From Candidatus Nitrospira allomarina (GTDB taxonomy: Bacteria; Nitrospirota; Nitrospiria; Nitrospirales; UBA8639), in NCBI RefSeq assembly GCF_032050975.1, contig NZ_CP116967.1, positions 2,787,001 to 2,851,000 on the forward strand: a stretch of DNA of 64,000 nucleotides, given 5' to 3'. The notes below the pieces were generated by a model. The model searched no databases and was not told where the DNA came from. It saw nothing but the letters and a program-made list of their open reading frames with translations. Made by a program: the position numbers and the translations under genes. Within the stretch, counting starts at the first letter, position 1; each line of letters starts with the position of its first letter. This document shows positions 1-8,618 of the stretch, piece by piece.

Positions 1-1
1 G

Positions 2-385
2 GATGAGCTCGCAGAATCCTTAGGCATGGAGGCTCAAGAGGTGGACGAGACTCTTTTGCAAGCCAAAGGAGCCGTCGTATTAAGTCTCGATGATTTGGGC
101 TCCAATGATGAAGACTCCCATCCCATCTTGGATGCGCTGGCGGATCGAGACCAACCCTCCCCGTTGGAAACTTTGGTCTCGGAGGATGCCCGCCAGGCGT
201 TGGTCGATGCCATTGAGCGATTGCCGGAACGTCAACGGTTGGTGCTGACCCTCTATTATTTTGAAGAGCTGACCATGAAAGAAATTGGAGTCGTATTGCA
301 CGTCACGGAATCACGAATTTGTCAGTTACATGCCCAAGCCATGATTCGTCTGAAGGCCCTTCTCCATACCCGGCTTGGTCCGTAG
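2..385 (+). CDS. fliA: Flagellar sigma factor sigma-28 (FliA), 5' end cut off by the window
   Basis: The reading frame is open from the first bases, so only the C-terminal ~127 residues are present. They hold sigma-70 region 3 and a clear region 4: a helix-turn-helix with LPERQRLVLTLYYFEELTMK followed by EIG...TESRICQLHAQA, which binds the -35 element. The spacing and the ending RLKALL are typical of the FliA/WhiG family. FliA directs RNA polymerase to late flagellar and chemotaxis promoters and is held by FlgM, whose gene lies at about 40.8 kb. The genes just downstream form a partner-switching set, an unusual neighbour for fliA. Identity as FliA rather than another sigma-70 paralogue rests on region 4 and the flagellar context. 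Confidence 0.88.
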   Translation, partial: DELAESLGMEAQEVDETLLQAKGAVVLSLDDLGSNDEDSHPILDALADRDQPSPLETLVSEDARQALVDAIERLPERQRLVLTLYYFEELTMKEIGVVLHVTESRICQLHAQAMIRLKALLHTRLGP

Positions 386-497
386 AAAGGCTTGAGGGGT
401 ACGGCGGCAGATCTCAGGCGAAGGCAGCGACCCCTTTTCCGCCCAGCCCGACATTGTCATCGGGCATCGATCTTCAGTTCATGACCAATATCCTAAG

Positions 498-561
498 CGT
501 GAGGCATGAGTATGGTGAAGTACGGCGATCCGTTTTTCTTCTAATTTCCTGACACTTCACG
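498..561. repeat. Degenerate intergenic palindrome
   Basis: Left arm CGTGAGG (498-504) and right arm CTTCACG (555-561) form the ends of an imperfect inverted repeat between fliA and the PP2C gene. Similar GTGAGG/CCTCAC-ended structures recur in other gaps of the window. Confidence 0.4.
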
Positions 562-572
562 TTTCCCTTGTT

Positions 573-1811
573 ATGCAATTCCCGGATATCTCTGTGGGTT
601 CAATGAAGCAGATGACGACCGAAAATGTCCTCGATATGAAAGCGCCTTTCGGCGATCCTCTTTATACCATTCTCATTGTGGATGATGAAAAAGTTGTGCG
701 GATGGTCGCCAAGAAGCGTTTGGCCAAATTGCCGTGTCGGTTATTGGAGGCCGGTAGTGGGGAAGAAGCTCTGGCCATGCTGGATCAGGAACCGGTGGAT
801 CTCATTCTATCGGATTGGGTCATGCCCGGTCTTGATGGTCCTGGACTTTGTGAAGCGATTAAACAGGATGAACGCTATCGCACGATCCATTTTATCCTGA
901 TGACGGCATTGGACCACCCGACACAAATTGCCGAAGGGCTCAGCCGGGGAGCCGATGATTTTCTTTCCAAAACCGATTCCGATCATGAAATTGTCGCCAG
1001 AGTGTGCGCGGGCCTTCGAGCCCGGCAGTTGATGTTGTATGTGGAAAAGTCTAATCGGTTGTTATCACAAAAGCAGGCCGAATTAGACTCTGAACTCCGC
1101 TCGGCCTCCACCTTTGTGCGAGGTCTGCTTCCCCGGACCGGGGAAGTAATTCCTGGAGTGCGGGTGGAGTGGGAATTTTTGCCGTCGTCGCATTTGGGAG
1201 GAGATTTCTTTCAGATCGCCCGATGGGGCGACGACCATCTCGGTCTCATGGTGTTGGATATGTCGGGGCATGGGATCGGGCCGGCGTTGCGGGCTGTGTC
1301 GTTATCTCTGCTTTTCAAGGGAGACCACATGCAACAATTGTTTCCTTCCTACGATCCAGGTGAGATTCTGACGAGTCTGAACCAACAATATCCCATGAGC
1401 GATGATGGGGAGTACTTCACGATCTGGGTTGGGGTGTGGCAATGCTCCACGCGCCTTCTTCGATATGCGAGTGCGGGACATCCCGGTTCCATTGTTGTGA
1501 AAACCGACCGGTCGTCGATGATGTTGGGCGAGAGATCCTGGCCTATTGGTTTTTCGCGTAACGAGATATATGGAACTAATTCCATCTTCGTAAATTCCGG
1601 TGACCGGATGTATCTCTATAGTGATGGGATTTATGAGGTGATGAATTCTCAGGAGGAGATCTGGGGGAAAAAAAGGCTTCAGAAAGCACTTGAGGAGGTC
1701 GCCGGTCAGCCGATGCAGTCGGGATTGTCCCGTATTATCGAGCAGAGCCGGACATGGAATGCCAAAGGCGGGTTTGAGGATGACGTCGCGTTACTCGGAG
1801 TGGAGTTTTAG
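573..1811 (+). CDS. Response regulator with PP2C-type serine phosphatase output (RsbU/SpoIIE-like)
   Basis: The N-terminal ~30-150 residues are a receiver domain: acidic pocket ILIVDDE, phospho-acceptor Asp in LSDWVMPG, conserved Thr in LMTA, Lys in LSKTD. After a coiled linker, residues ~180-412 form a SpoIIE/PP2C phosphatase with metal-binding motifs GGDFFQ, LDMSGHG and the terminal EDDVALLG. Such proteins dephosphorylate a STAS anti-anti-sigma factor when the receiver is phosphorylated. A matching STAS protein (3143-3439) and HATPase kinase (1902-2879) follow at once, so this is probably the phosphatase arm of that switch. No convincing Shine-Dalgarno precedes the first ATG; starts at 603 or 615 are possible and would remove only non-domain residues. 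Confidence 0.85.
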   Translation: MQFPDISVGSMKQMTTENVLDMKAPFGDPLYTILIVDDEKVVRMVAKKRLAKLPCRLLEAGSGEEALAMLDQEPVDLILSDWVMPGLDGPGLCEAIKQDERYRTIHFILMTALDHPTQIAEGLSRGADDFLSKTDSDHEIVARVCAGLRARQLMLYVEKSNRLLSQKQAELDSELRSASTFVRGLLPRTGEVIPGVRVEWEFLPSSHLGGDFFQIARWGDDHLGLMVLDMSGHGIGPALRAVSLSLLFKGDHMQQLFPSYDPGEILTSLNQQYPMSDDGEYFTIWVGVWQCSTRLLRYASAGHPGSIVVKTDRSSMMLGERSWPIGFSRNEIYGTNSIFVNSGDRMYLYSDGIYEVMNSQEEIWGKKRLQKALEEVAGQPMQSGLSRIIEQSRTWNAKGGFEDDVALLGVEF

Positions 1812-1812
1812 G

Positions 1813-1885
1813 CGTGAGGAGTTAGCAGCAAGATACTTCTTTAGCCTTACGCTTCATCTCTCACGTTCCACCCTGACACCTCACG
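1813..1885. repeat. Degenerate intergenic palindrome
   Basis: The gap between the phosphatase and kinase genes starts with CGTGAGG (1813-1819) and ends with its exact complement CCTCACG (1879-1885). The interior contains CTTACGC and CTCTCACG units. It belongs to the same loose family seen in other gaps here. Confidence 0.45.
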
Positions 1886-1901
1886 ATTGGCTGTTGTCGA
1901 A

Positions 1902-2879
1902 ATGACAGGTATGACAAACACATTCTCCCGAATCCTATTGGTGGACGACGATGCGTCCAATCTGGATGTTCTTGTCGAATGTCTCAAGGATGAACCCTAT
2001 GAACTTATTCAGGCACATAATGGGGAAGAGGCCTTGGCGTATTTACGGAAGGATGGACAAGATTTTCATGCCATGGTGTTGGATCGAATGATGCCGGGGA
2101 TGAATGGTCTTGATCTTTTAGGGCATTTGAAAGCTGATGAGCGTCTCCAATGGCTTCCGGTTGTGATGCAAACTGCAGCCGGATCTCCGCAAGAAATAGG
2201 GGAAGGGATTGAAGCGGGAGTCTTTTTTTATCTCATCAAGCCCTTTGACCAGCGGCTTTTATTGCGGATTGTGAACGCCGCGGTTGAAGAGGGATTGAAA
2301 TGGAAACGGATATGCCGAAATCTTAACCAACAGTCTCAGATTGTTGAATTATTGCAGCAAGGCCGGTTTCACGTTCGAACCATGGAAGAGGCCTATGATC
2401 TGGCATTCCTATTAGGGAGAGCGTGTCCCAATTCAGAAAAAGTCGTGTTCGGGTTGAATGAACTATTGGCGAATGGCGTGGAGCATGGAAATTTAGGAAT
2501 CGGGTTCGATGAAAAAACGGCCCTCCAGGCAAAGGGAACGTGGGAGAAAGAAATTCAACATCGGGCGGGGTTGCCTGAGTATGTTCATAAGGTGGTCGAC
2601 GTGTTGTTTGAACGGTGCCTGGATTGCATCCAGGTAACCATAACGGACCAAGGTTCGGGTTTTGACTGGCGGAAATATGAACAGATAAACCCGGATCGAA
2701 TTTTGGAAAGTCACGGAAGGGGTATTGCGATGGCCAAGGCCTTAAGTTTCTCACGGATCGAGTATCGAGGGAAAGGTAATCAGGTCGTGTGTGTCATCAA
2801 GACCGACTTGTCGATCGGTGAAGAAGGAAGCTCTCTTGCATCCGAACCTATGGCCGTTCACAACTCGTCGCGGGCGTGA
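1902..2879 (+). CDS. Response regulator with HATPase (RsbW-like anti-sigma/serine kinase) output
   Basis: The first ~130 residues are a receiver with ILLVDDD, acceptor Asp in VLDRMMPG, QTAAG and IKPF. The C-terminal half is a GHKL ATPase of the anti-sigma serine-kinase type: N-box ELLANGVEHGNLG, then ITDQGSGFD and SHGRGIAMAKAL. In partner-switching systems this domain either phosphorylates a STAS antagonist or binds a sigma factor. A receiver fused to the kinase means both arms of this switch take phosphorelay input. A TTG at 1887 and an ATG at 1911 are alternative starts; I chose the ATG at 1902 on the basis of domain start, with only weak ribosome-site support. Confidence 0.82.
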   Translation: MTGMTNTFSRILLVDDDASNLDVLVECLKDEPYELIQAHNGEEALAYLRKDGQDFHAMVLDRMMPGMNGLDLLGHLKADERLQWLPVVMQTAAGSPQEIGEGIEAGVFFYLIKPFDQRLLLRIVNAAVEEGLKWKRICRNLNQQSQIVELLQQGRFHVRTMEEAYDLAFLLGRACPNSEKVVFGLNELLANGVEHGNLGIGFDEKTALQAKGTWEKEIQHRAGLPEYVHKVVDVLFERCLDCIQVTITDQGSGFDWRKYEQINPDRILESHGRGIAMAKALSFSRIEYRGKGNQVVCVIKTDLSIGEEGSSLASEPMAVHNSSRA

Positions 2880-3142
2880 GGAGTCATTCATGAGGGAAGA
2901 AGGAATTTACCCGCTCCCAAAGATTTCTCTCCGTTTCCTTATTCCTCCCCGCAGGTTATGGGCATCACGAGAAAAAATGAGTCCTTCTAAAGTAAGGTCC
3001 ATTGGCCTCCGAAAGGTCTCGTTGTCTCCTGTTAATTCCTTGATAGGCCAAAGGGTTCTACCTGGGAATGGAAGCGTCAGGCTAGGTAGGAAGGGTTGTT
3101 GGAATGTCCACGTTTTTCCCCCACGATAAATGAGAGGGTAAT

Positions 3143-3439
3143 ATGGAAGAATGCCAAGTCACGCCAATGATTCCTGAGGAGGCGATTCTCAGGCCACAAG
3201 GCGACCTCACCATTTTTGAAGCTGCACAATTTCACGCCGATTTAGTGTCCTTGCATCAACAAAAAGGGCCTCTCGCGATTGATTTAGGCGGGGTGAACCG
3301 TATGGATTCCTCCTGTGTGCAGCTGATGGTCGCAGCGACCCGCTCCGGGAGGGTGACCGTGCAGGGGTATTCCAATCGTATTCGCGACAAGTTTGAGCAA
3401 ATTGGATTTGCACAGTTTCTTCCGACCCAGGAGTCGTAA
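3143..3439 (+). CDS. STAS-domain anti-sigma factor antagonist (SpoIIAA/RsbV-like)
   Basis: This 98-residue protein is a single STAS domain. The pattern IDLGGVNRMDSSCVQLMVA contains the expected phosphorylatable serine pair at the start of helix 2, and the protein ends after the last helix. It would be phosphorylated by the RsbW-like kinase upstream and dephosphorylated by the PP2C protein. A good ribosome site (GAGGG, 5-6 bases before the ATG) supports the start. The 263-base gap upstream of it has no gene I can support. Confidence 0.85.
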   Translation: MEECQVTPMIPEEAILRPQGDLTIFEAAQFHADLVSLHQQKGPLAIDLGGVNRMDSSCVQLMVAATRSGRVTVQGYSNRIRDKFEQIGFAQFLPTQES

Positions 3440-3497
3440 CGCAGAACGATTAAATAATGCAGTCGATATTCATCGAGATCCAAGAATGAGGTGATGT

Positions 3498-4634
3498 GTG
3501 AATGGTGATTGGATGGTATGGATGGGTGTAGTGGTGGCCGGAGCCGGGATTGGCTATGTCTTGGGCGCCAGGAGCAGGCAGATGCGAATCAACCGGCTGG
3601 AACACCAACTGCAGGAAGGCATTCAGGCTCAGCGCCGTTGGTTAGAGAACTGGAAGGCCTTTTGCCAGTGTCTGGCACCGGTGTTTCCGGTATTTGTGGC
3701 ACAGATCAAGGCGGTCATTCAAGAAACAGGGCAAGCGGCCGACGGATTGATTCAGCGGTTTCAGGCAATTTCACGAAATGCCATAGAGCAGGTGGAGGAA
3801 ACCGAAGCGTTGTTACATATGGCAGATGGGCATGGGGGGAAAGATGACTATACCGTCGATCGGATCCTTCATGATACGCAGAAGACCATAGAAATGTTCG
3901 TCAAACAAGTCACACAGACGACCACGGTGACGCTCGCCACGGTGAGCGTGATGGAGCAGGCCTTAGAAACCACCTCTCGCATTTCCGAGGTGGTGGAGGA
4001 AGTGGAATTCATTGCCGATCAAACACGACTCTTAGCGCTTAATGCGGCGATTGAAGCCGCTCGGGCGGGAGAGCATGGCCGAGGGTTTGCCGTGGTGGCG
4101 GACGAAGTGACGAAATTGGCCAATCGGTCCGCGCAAGCCTCAGAGCAAATTCGTACTCTCGCGACGACGGTTAAAGGCACAACCGAATCGGCCATGTCGG
4201 AACTCCAGGTGTTGGCGTCATTAGACTTATCGGAAACGGTAGACGCTCAGAACCAGGTTCTGGAGATGATCAAAATTATGGGGCAAAAAAATGAGGCCTT
4301 AAAAAAGAGCGTTGGTCATAATTCGGGGCGAACCAAGGAACTGGGCAAGGATATCGGACAGATTGTGATGTCCATGCAATTCCAGGATATCACCCGTCAA
4401 AAATTAGAGCATGTCTACCAGCCATTGGAACGAATCCATGCGCCGCTTCAAGCGGTGGCCGACGATACTGACGGTTTAGACATGATGCCGAAGGTGCTCG
4501 AAGAAATCCGGAATCTCGAACACACCTACACCATGGAGTCTGAACGACTCACGATGCAGGCTGCGCGCTCGGGTCAAGGGACGGTGATGGTCGGAACCGG
4601 CTCGGATGAAGGAGATAACATCACGTTATTCTGA
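3498..4634 (+). CDS. Sensorless methyl-accepting-type signalling protein with CheZ-like DxxxQ motif
   Basis: The protein has a single N-terminal membrane segment (residues ~6-24) and no periplasmic sensor. A coiled receptor signalling hairpin follows, with the tip sequence [20 protein letters not shown] near residues 174-193. Past the hairpin lies FQDITRQ (Asp297, Gln301), which has the same DxxxQ spacing as the CheZ catalytic pair. It could bind CheA/CheW arrays from a membrane anchor or act on CheY-P; neither is shown. Start is GTG, chosen because GAGGTG lies a suitable distance upstream. The next gene is cheY, which would be the natural substrate if the motif is active. Confidence 0.75.
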   Translation: MNGDWMVWMGVVVAGAGIGYVLGARSRQMRINRLEHQLQEGIQAQRRWLENWKAFCQCLAPVFPVFVAQIKAVIQETGQAADGLIQRFQAISRNAIEQVEETEALLHMADGHGGKDDYTVDRILHDTQKTIEMFVKQVTQTTTVTLATVSVMEQALETTSRISEVVEEVEFIADQTRLLALNAAIEAARAGEHGRGFAVVADEVTKLANRSAQASEQIRTLATTVKGTTESAMSELQVLASLDLSETVDAQNQVLEMIKIMGQKNEALKKSVGHNSGRTKELGKDIGQIVMSMQFQDITRQKLEHVYQPLERIHAPLQAVADDTDGLDMMPKVLEEIRNLEHTYTMESERLTMQAARSGQGTVMVGTGSDEGDNITLF

Positions 4635-4635
4635 A

Positions 4636-4692
4636 GACGTGAGGGGGTGAAGGGACAAGCGCGGGGTAGTATTTTTTCTCCTTACGTCTCAC
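4636..4692. repeat. Degenerate intergenic palindrome
   Basis: GACGTGAGG at 4636-4644 is opposed by CTTACGTCTCAC at 4681-4692, with a T-rich stretch (4672-4677) in the loop. It lies between the receptor-like gene and cheY and resembles the other GTGAGG-ended palindromes. Confidence 0.4.
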
Positions 4693-4792
4693 CGTCAGGG
4701 CTTTATGAAAAAACCGGGGTGGGGGTCGCAAGTTCACTGCTGAACGTGCAGCGTCAACAGAGAAATTCACAGAACCAAAGTGAGGTAAAGCT

Positions 4793-5164
4793 ATGGGCAA
4801 GACAGTTTTAGTGGTGGACGATTCCGTCTCGATGCGTCAAATGGTGAGCTTTACGCTGACCGGTGCCGGCTACGAAGTGGTCGAGGCCGGAGATGGAAAA
4901 GAAGCCGTGGATAAACTCAATGGAGGGGCGAAGCCCAATTTGGTAATTACGGATCTGAATATGCCGAACATGGATGGGATTTCTCTGATTAAGGCGGTAC
5001 GGGGCATGGCTGCCCATAAGTTCACCCCGATTCTCATGTTAACCACCGAGTCATCTGATGACAAAAAAAAAGAAGGGCAAAGTGCTGGAGCGACGGGGTG
5101 GGTTGTGAAACCGTTTAATCCAGAACAAATGTTAGCCACGATTAAGAAAGTACTGCCAGGTTGA
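4793..5164 (+). CDS. cheY: Chemotaxis-type single-domain response regulator (CheY family)
   Basis: This is a 123-residue stand-alone receiver: VLVVDDSVSMRQMV gives the acidic pair, the acceptor Asp is in VITDLNMPNMDG, Thr in MLTTESS and Lys in VVKPFNPEQM. It is the CheY form that most often accompanies a CheA with its own CheW and receptors. It lies upstream of cheA1 and probably receives phosphate from it. GTGAGGTAAAG gives a good ribosome site. A second, more canonical CheY is encoded at 24740. Confidence 0.9.
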   Translation: MGKTVLVVDDSVSMRQMVSFTLTGAGYEVVEAGDGKEAVDKLNGGAKPNLVITDLNMPNMDGISLIKAVRGMAAHKFTPILMLTTESSDDKKKEGQSAGATGWVVKPFNPEQMLATIKKVLPG

Positions 5165-5284
5165 CCAAGTGAAACGTAAAAAGAAAAAAGTGAAAGGAGA
5201 AGATTAGAGTGAGGTGTGAAAAATCTTCAAAAAATCAAATCTTCCCATCTTTTCACTATTTACTACTAATTTCTTCCTGGTTGC

Positions 5285-5657
5285 GTGAATAAACCGCATA
5301 AAAATTTGACGGTATGGCAGAAGGCGATGAATTTAGTGTTGAAGGTATACAAGAAAAACTACCCGCTCCCCCAAATCGGAAATATATGGATTAACCAGCC
5401 AAACTCGCAGGGCTGCGATACGTATGCCGAGTAACATTGCGAAGGAGCTGGCCGGCGAACGAAAAAAGAATTCCTGCAATTCCTTTATATGGCAAAGAGC
5501 TCATTAAGTGAATTGGATACCCAATTAAAGTTGGCAAAGGGCCTGGGATTTTGTTCTCTGGATTCCTGGGAAGCCTTGGATGGGGAGATGGTGGATATTG
5601 ACAAGATGTATTGACAAGGTGATCAGTGGGCTCGTTCGTCATCAAAAAGGAGATTAA
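5285..5657 (+). pseudogene. Decayed four-helix-bundle protein gene (23S rRNA intervening-sequence protein family)
   Basis: From a GTG at 5285 one can read NKPHKNLTVWQKAMNLV, then KVY and after damage CEGAGRRTKKEFLQFLYMA, KSSLSELDTQL and LDGEMVDIDKM, ending in another frame as GLVRHQKGD and stop. These are hallmark pieces of the ~120-residue four-helix-bundle family (S23/IVP type). An in-frame stop lies in the middle, the IRRAAVSIPSNIA segment is scrambled, and the last part is frameshifted, so the gene is dead. The family is often found as mobile single genes. It is the only recognisable content of the 585-base gap between cheY and cheA. Confidence 0.8.
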
Positions 5658-5761
5658 GAAAATGCTGTTTCTCCGATCACAAGACAGCATGTTTCTCCGT
5701 TTTCCTTCTCCCGACTTTCTTCCTTTTAACTTTTCATTTTTGACATTTCATGAGGCAACCC

Positions 5762-7867
5762 ATGGCAGTTGATCTCTCACGGTTTCAAGAATCATTTTTT
5801 ACTGAATCCGCGGAACATGTGGAAACCATCGAGTCCGGTTTATTGGCGTTAGAGCAACGTCCGAACGACCTGGACTTACTGAATCGAATTTTTCGGGGCG
5901 CCCATTCGATTAAAGGCAACGCGGGGATGTTTCATTTTACGGCCATTGCCGAGTTGACTCACAAAATGGAAAACATTCTGGATGACCTCCGGAATGAGAA
6001 AATGCCGGTGACTCCTCAAGTCATCGATGTCCTGTTACGGGCGTTGGACGGTTTGAAAAGTCTTTTGGATGCGGCGCAAGGGGGTGAGGGGGCAGATGAG
6101 ACGGCCATTCACGTCTTAGAAGATGAACTGGAGGCCTGTCAGAAAGGAGCGACCGCTCCTGCACATGAGGGGTCGTTAGGTGAAACCGGTCCCCAGGGTT
6201 CTCCACTTCAAGCCGCCACGTGGCGAAGGGTCCAGATTGATTGGAGTGCCTTACCGGAATTATTTCAACGAGGCATGGATCCTGCCCAGATTTTCAAGGA
6301 ACTGCATGAGTTGGGCACGGTGAAAGTGCTGCATGTGCGAACCGATGGTCTTCCGGCTTTGGACACACTCGATCCAGAACGATGTTATCTCAGTTGGAAG
6401 GTGGAATTGGAAACGGATGCCCCTATTGGTCAGATTGAGGAGGTGTTTGCGTTTGTCCGGGATGGGAGCGAATTAGCCATCATCGATTGCGAACCGAAAA
6501 AACCGGAGCCCTATAAACGGGTGGGGGATATTCTGGTGGAAGAAGGGGTGGTGACCCCGGAGCAAATCGCCGAAAGTCTGGCCAAGCAAAAGCCGCTTGG
6601 CCAAATTCTGGTGGAAGAGAAAAAGGCGTCTTCTCAACAGGTCGAAAAAGCGCTTCAGAAGCAGCAGCAATTGAAAAAAAATGAAGTGGCGTCTATTCGG
6701 GTCGATACGGAAAAAATCGATAAATTGATCAATCTGGTAGGAGAATTGGTGATTACCCAATCGATGATTACGGACCTGAGTGAGAAATTTACCCTCGCGC
6801 AGCTTCCGGTTCTCCAGGAACGGATAACCCAATTGGAACGCAATACCCGGGAGATCCAAGAACGGGTCATGTCCATTCGGATGATGCCGATCGGCAGTGC
6901 ATTTCACCGGTTTCCACGGTTAGTTCGGGATCTCGCCGGGAAAAGTGGCAAGCAGATTCAATTGGTCATGTCCGGTGAGGAAACCGAGTTGGATAAAACG
7001 CTGATTGAGGCGATTGGCGATCCGCTCACCCATCTGGTTCGCAATTCGGCCGATCATGGGTTGGAGTTACCCGAAGACCGGGTGGCTCAAGGCAAATCGG
7101 AACGCGGAACCATTCGTCTCCATGCGTATCACGATGGCGGCAATATTTGTATTGCCGTGGAGGATGACGGGCGAGGATTGAACCGGGAAAAGATCATTAA
7201 AAAAGCCGTCGAAAAGGGGATCATTGCCGATGGCAGTAATATGTCGGAGGAAGCCGTGTATCAACTGATTTTTCGTCCTGGATTTTCCACGGCGGAGACC
7301 ATCACCGATGTGTCAGGTCGAGGGGTGGGGATGGATGTGGTGAAACGTAATATCGAAGGTCTTGGCGGGTCAGTGGACATTCAGAGCACGATGGGCAAGG
7401 GCTCTCGTCTCACGCTGAAATTGCCGCTCACGCTGGCCATCATTGACGGGATGACTGTCCGGGTCGGTCAGGATAACTACATTATCCCGCTTATTGCGGT
7501 CACCGAATCCATTCGCCCTAAACCCAATGAGTTGCAACGGATCGTGGGAAAAGGCGAGGTGGTCAATCTTCGTGGAGAATGGGTGCCGGTGGTCAAGCTC
7601 TATGAGGCGTTTACCCTCACGCCCGACTTTACCGATCCCTCGCAGGCTTTGTTGGTGATCGTGGAAACCGATGGTCGGCGATTGGCCGTGCTCGTGGATG
7701 AACTGACGGGGCAACAACAAGTGGTCATTAAGAGTTTGGAGCAAAACTATCGCAAGGTCGAGGCTATTTCCGGAGCCACCATTCTGGGGGACGGGCAGGT
7801 CGCCTTGATCTTGGATGTACCGGGATTGGCCAAATTGGCACGGGTTGGCCGCATTGCGGCGGCGTAA
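5762..7867 (+). CDS. cheA: Chemotaxis histidine kinase CheA (first copy), with inserted MshEN-like repeats
   Basis: Domains in order: Hpt/P1 with the phospho-acceptor His in AHSIKGNAGM (about residue 48), a P2-like region, two short repeats VGDILVEEGVVTP... and LGQILVEEKKAS... (about 252-301), the dimerisation helices, the ATPase (HLVRNSADHGLE, DDGRGLN, DVSGRGVGMDVV) and a C-terminal CheW-like domain. It autophosphorylates under receptor control and passes phosphate to CheY and CheB. The repeats resemble the small N-terminal domain of GspE/MshE-type ATPases that can bind c-di-GMP; this is similarity by eye. ATG 5762 is preferred over ATG 5750 because GAGG lies 6-7 bases upstream of it. Confidence 0.93.
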   Translation: MAVDLSRFQESFFTESAEHVETIESGLLALEQRPNDLDLLNRIFRGAHSIKGNAGMFHFTAIAELTHKMENILDDLRNEKMPVTPQVIDVLLRALDGLKSLLDAAQGGEGADETAIHVLEDELEACQKGATAPAHEGSLGETGPQGSPLQAATWRRVQIDWSALPELFQRGMDPAQIFKELHELGTVKVLHVRTDGLPALDTLDPERCYLSWKVELETDAPIGQIEEVFAFVRDGSELAIIDCEPKKPEPYKRVGDILVEEGVVTPEQIAESLAKQKPLGQILVEEKKASSQQVEKALQKQQQLKKNEVASIRVDTEKIDKLINLVGELVITQSMITDLSEKFTLAQLPVLQERITQLERNTREIQERVMSIRMMPIGSAFHRFPRLVRDLAGKSGKQIQLVMSGEETELDKTLIEAIGDPLTHLVRNSADHGLELPEDRVAQGKSERGTIRLHAYHDGGNICIAVEDDGRGLNREKIIKKAVEKGIIADGSNMSEEAVYQLIFRPGFSTAETITDVSGRGVGMDVVKRNIEGLGGSVDIQSTMGKGSRLTLKLPLTLAIIDGMTVRVGQDNYIIPLIAVTESIRPKPNELQRIVGKGEVVNLRGEWVPVVKLYEAFTLTPDFTDPSQALLVIVETDGRRLAVLVDELTGQQQVVIKSLEQNYRKVEAISGATILGDGQVALILDVPGLAKLARVGRIAAA

Positions 7868-7998
7868 GGAAGATGTGAAAGGTAAGGAATGAGGAGTAAA
7901 GAAATGGGGGAGAGAAAATCGGATCGAATTCTTTCTTAGGCCTACTTCTTCCCGAGGCAATGCAGGTTGATAACAACAATACATGACAAAGGAGTCTA

Positions 7999-8541
7999 AT
8001 GATGACCACCGCGACGGCTGAACCGACAGAACAACGCTCGATTCGAACGACGTATGCCAGGGACGATCAACAATATCTGACCTTCAATCTGGCGGATGAA
8101 TATTACGGAGTGGATATTCTGAAAGTGCAGGAGATTAAGGGATACACCACGGTGACCAGGATCCCCAATACCCCGGATTTTCTTAAAGGGGTCCTCAACC
8201 TTCGTGGCACAATTGTGCCCATTGTGGATCTTCGCATGAAATTCGGCATGGGAGTGACCGAACCCACGTCGTTCACCGTAGTGGTTGTGGTCAATGTCCG
8301 GAAACGTGTGATGGGTTTTCTGGTCGATGCGGTGTCCGATGTGTTGGATATGAATGCCAAGGATATTCAGGCCCCTCCGGACATGGGCACCTCGGTCGAT
8401 GTCACATTTATCGCCGGCATTGGGAATGCCCAGGATCGCTTAGTGACCCTGTTGGACATTGATCGGGTTCTCACGGAGGAGGAAGTAATCGTCGTGGAAA
8501 ACATTCAAGACGTGGAAGAAAAAGCTGAGGTCCATGCCTGA
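7999..8541 (+). CDS. cheW: Chemotaxis coupling protein CheW
   Basis: A 180-residue CheW with the usual features: [21 protein letters not shown], the conserved [15 protein letters not shown] strand pair, and VDAVSDVL near the end of the first barrel. It links CheA to receptor tips. AAAGGAG sits about 6 bases before the tandem ATG start. It lies between cheA1 and the two receptors with FFEEF tails, so it is likely the coupler of that array. The gap before it contains only GTGAAGG/GTAAGG-rich sequence. Confidence 0.93.
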   Translation: MMTTATAEPTEQRSIRTTYARDDQQYLTFNLADEYYGVDILKVQEIKGYTTVTRIPNTPDFLKGVLNLRGTIVPIVDLRMKFGMGVTEPTSFTVVVVVNVRKRVMGFLVDAVSDVLDMNAKDIQAPPDMGTSVDVTFIAGIGNAQDRLVTLLDIDRVLTEEEVIVVENIQDVEEKAEVHA

Positions 8542-8618
8542 CCGGAAACAAAAGAGACCATGGATGGTCTGGCTCACCGGGGGCGAACAACAACTTTAAT
8601 GAAGTCAGCGAGGATTTT

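Noticed and set aside
7370-7984. 204-codon open frame on the minus strand
   Set aside because: It lies antisense to the CheW-like end of cheA, has low-complexity His/Arg/Pro-rich translation, and no ribosome site; a shadow of cheA.
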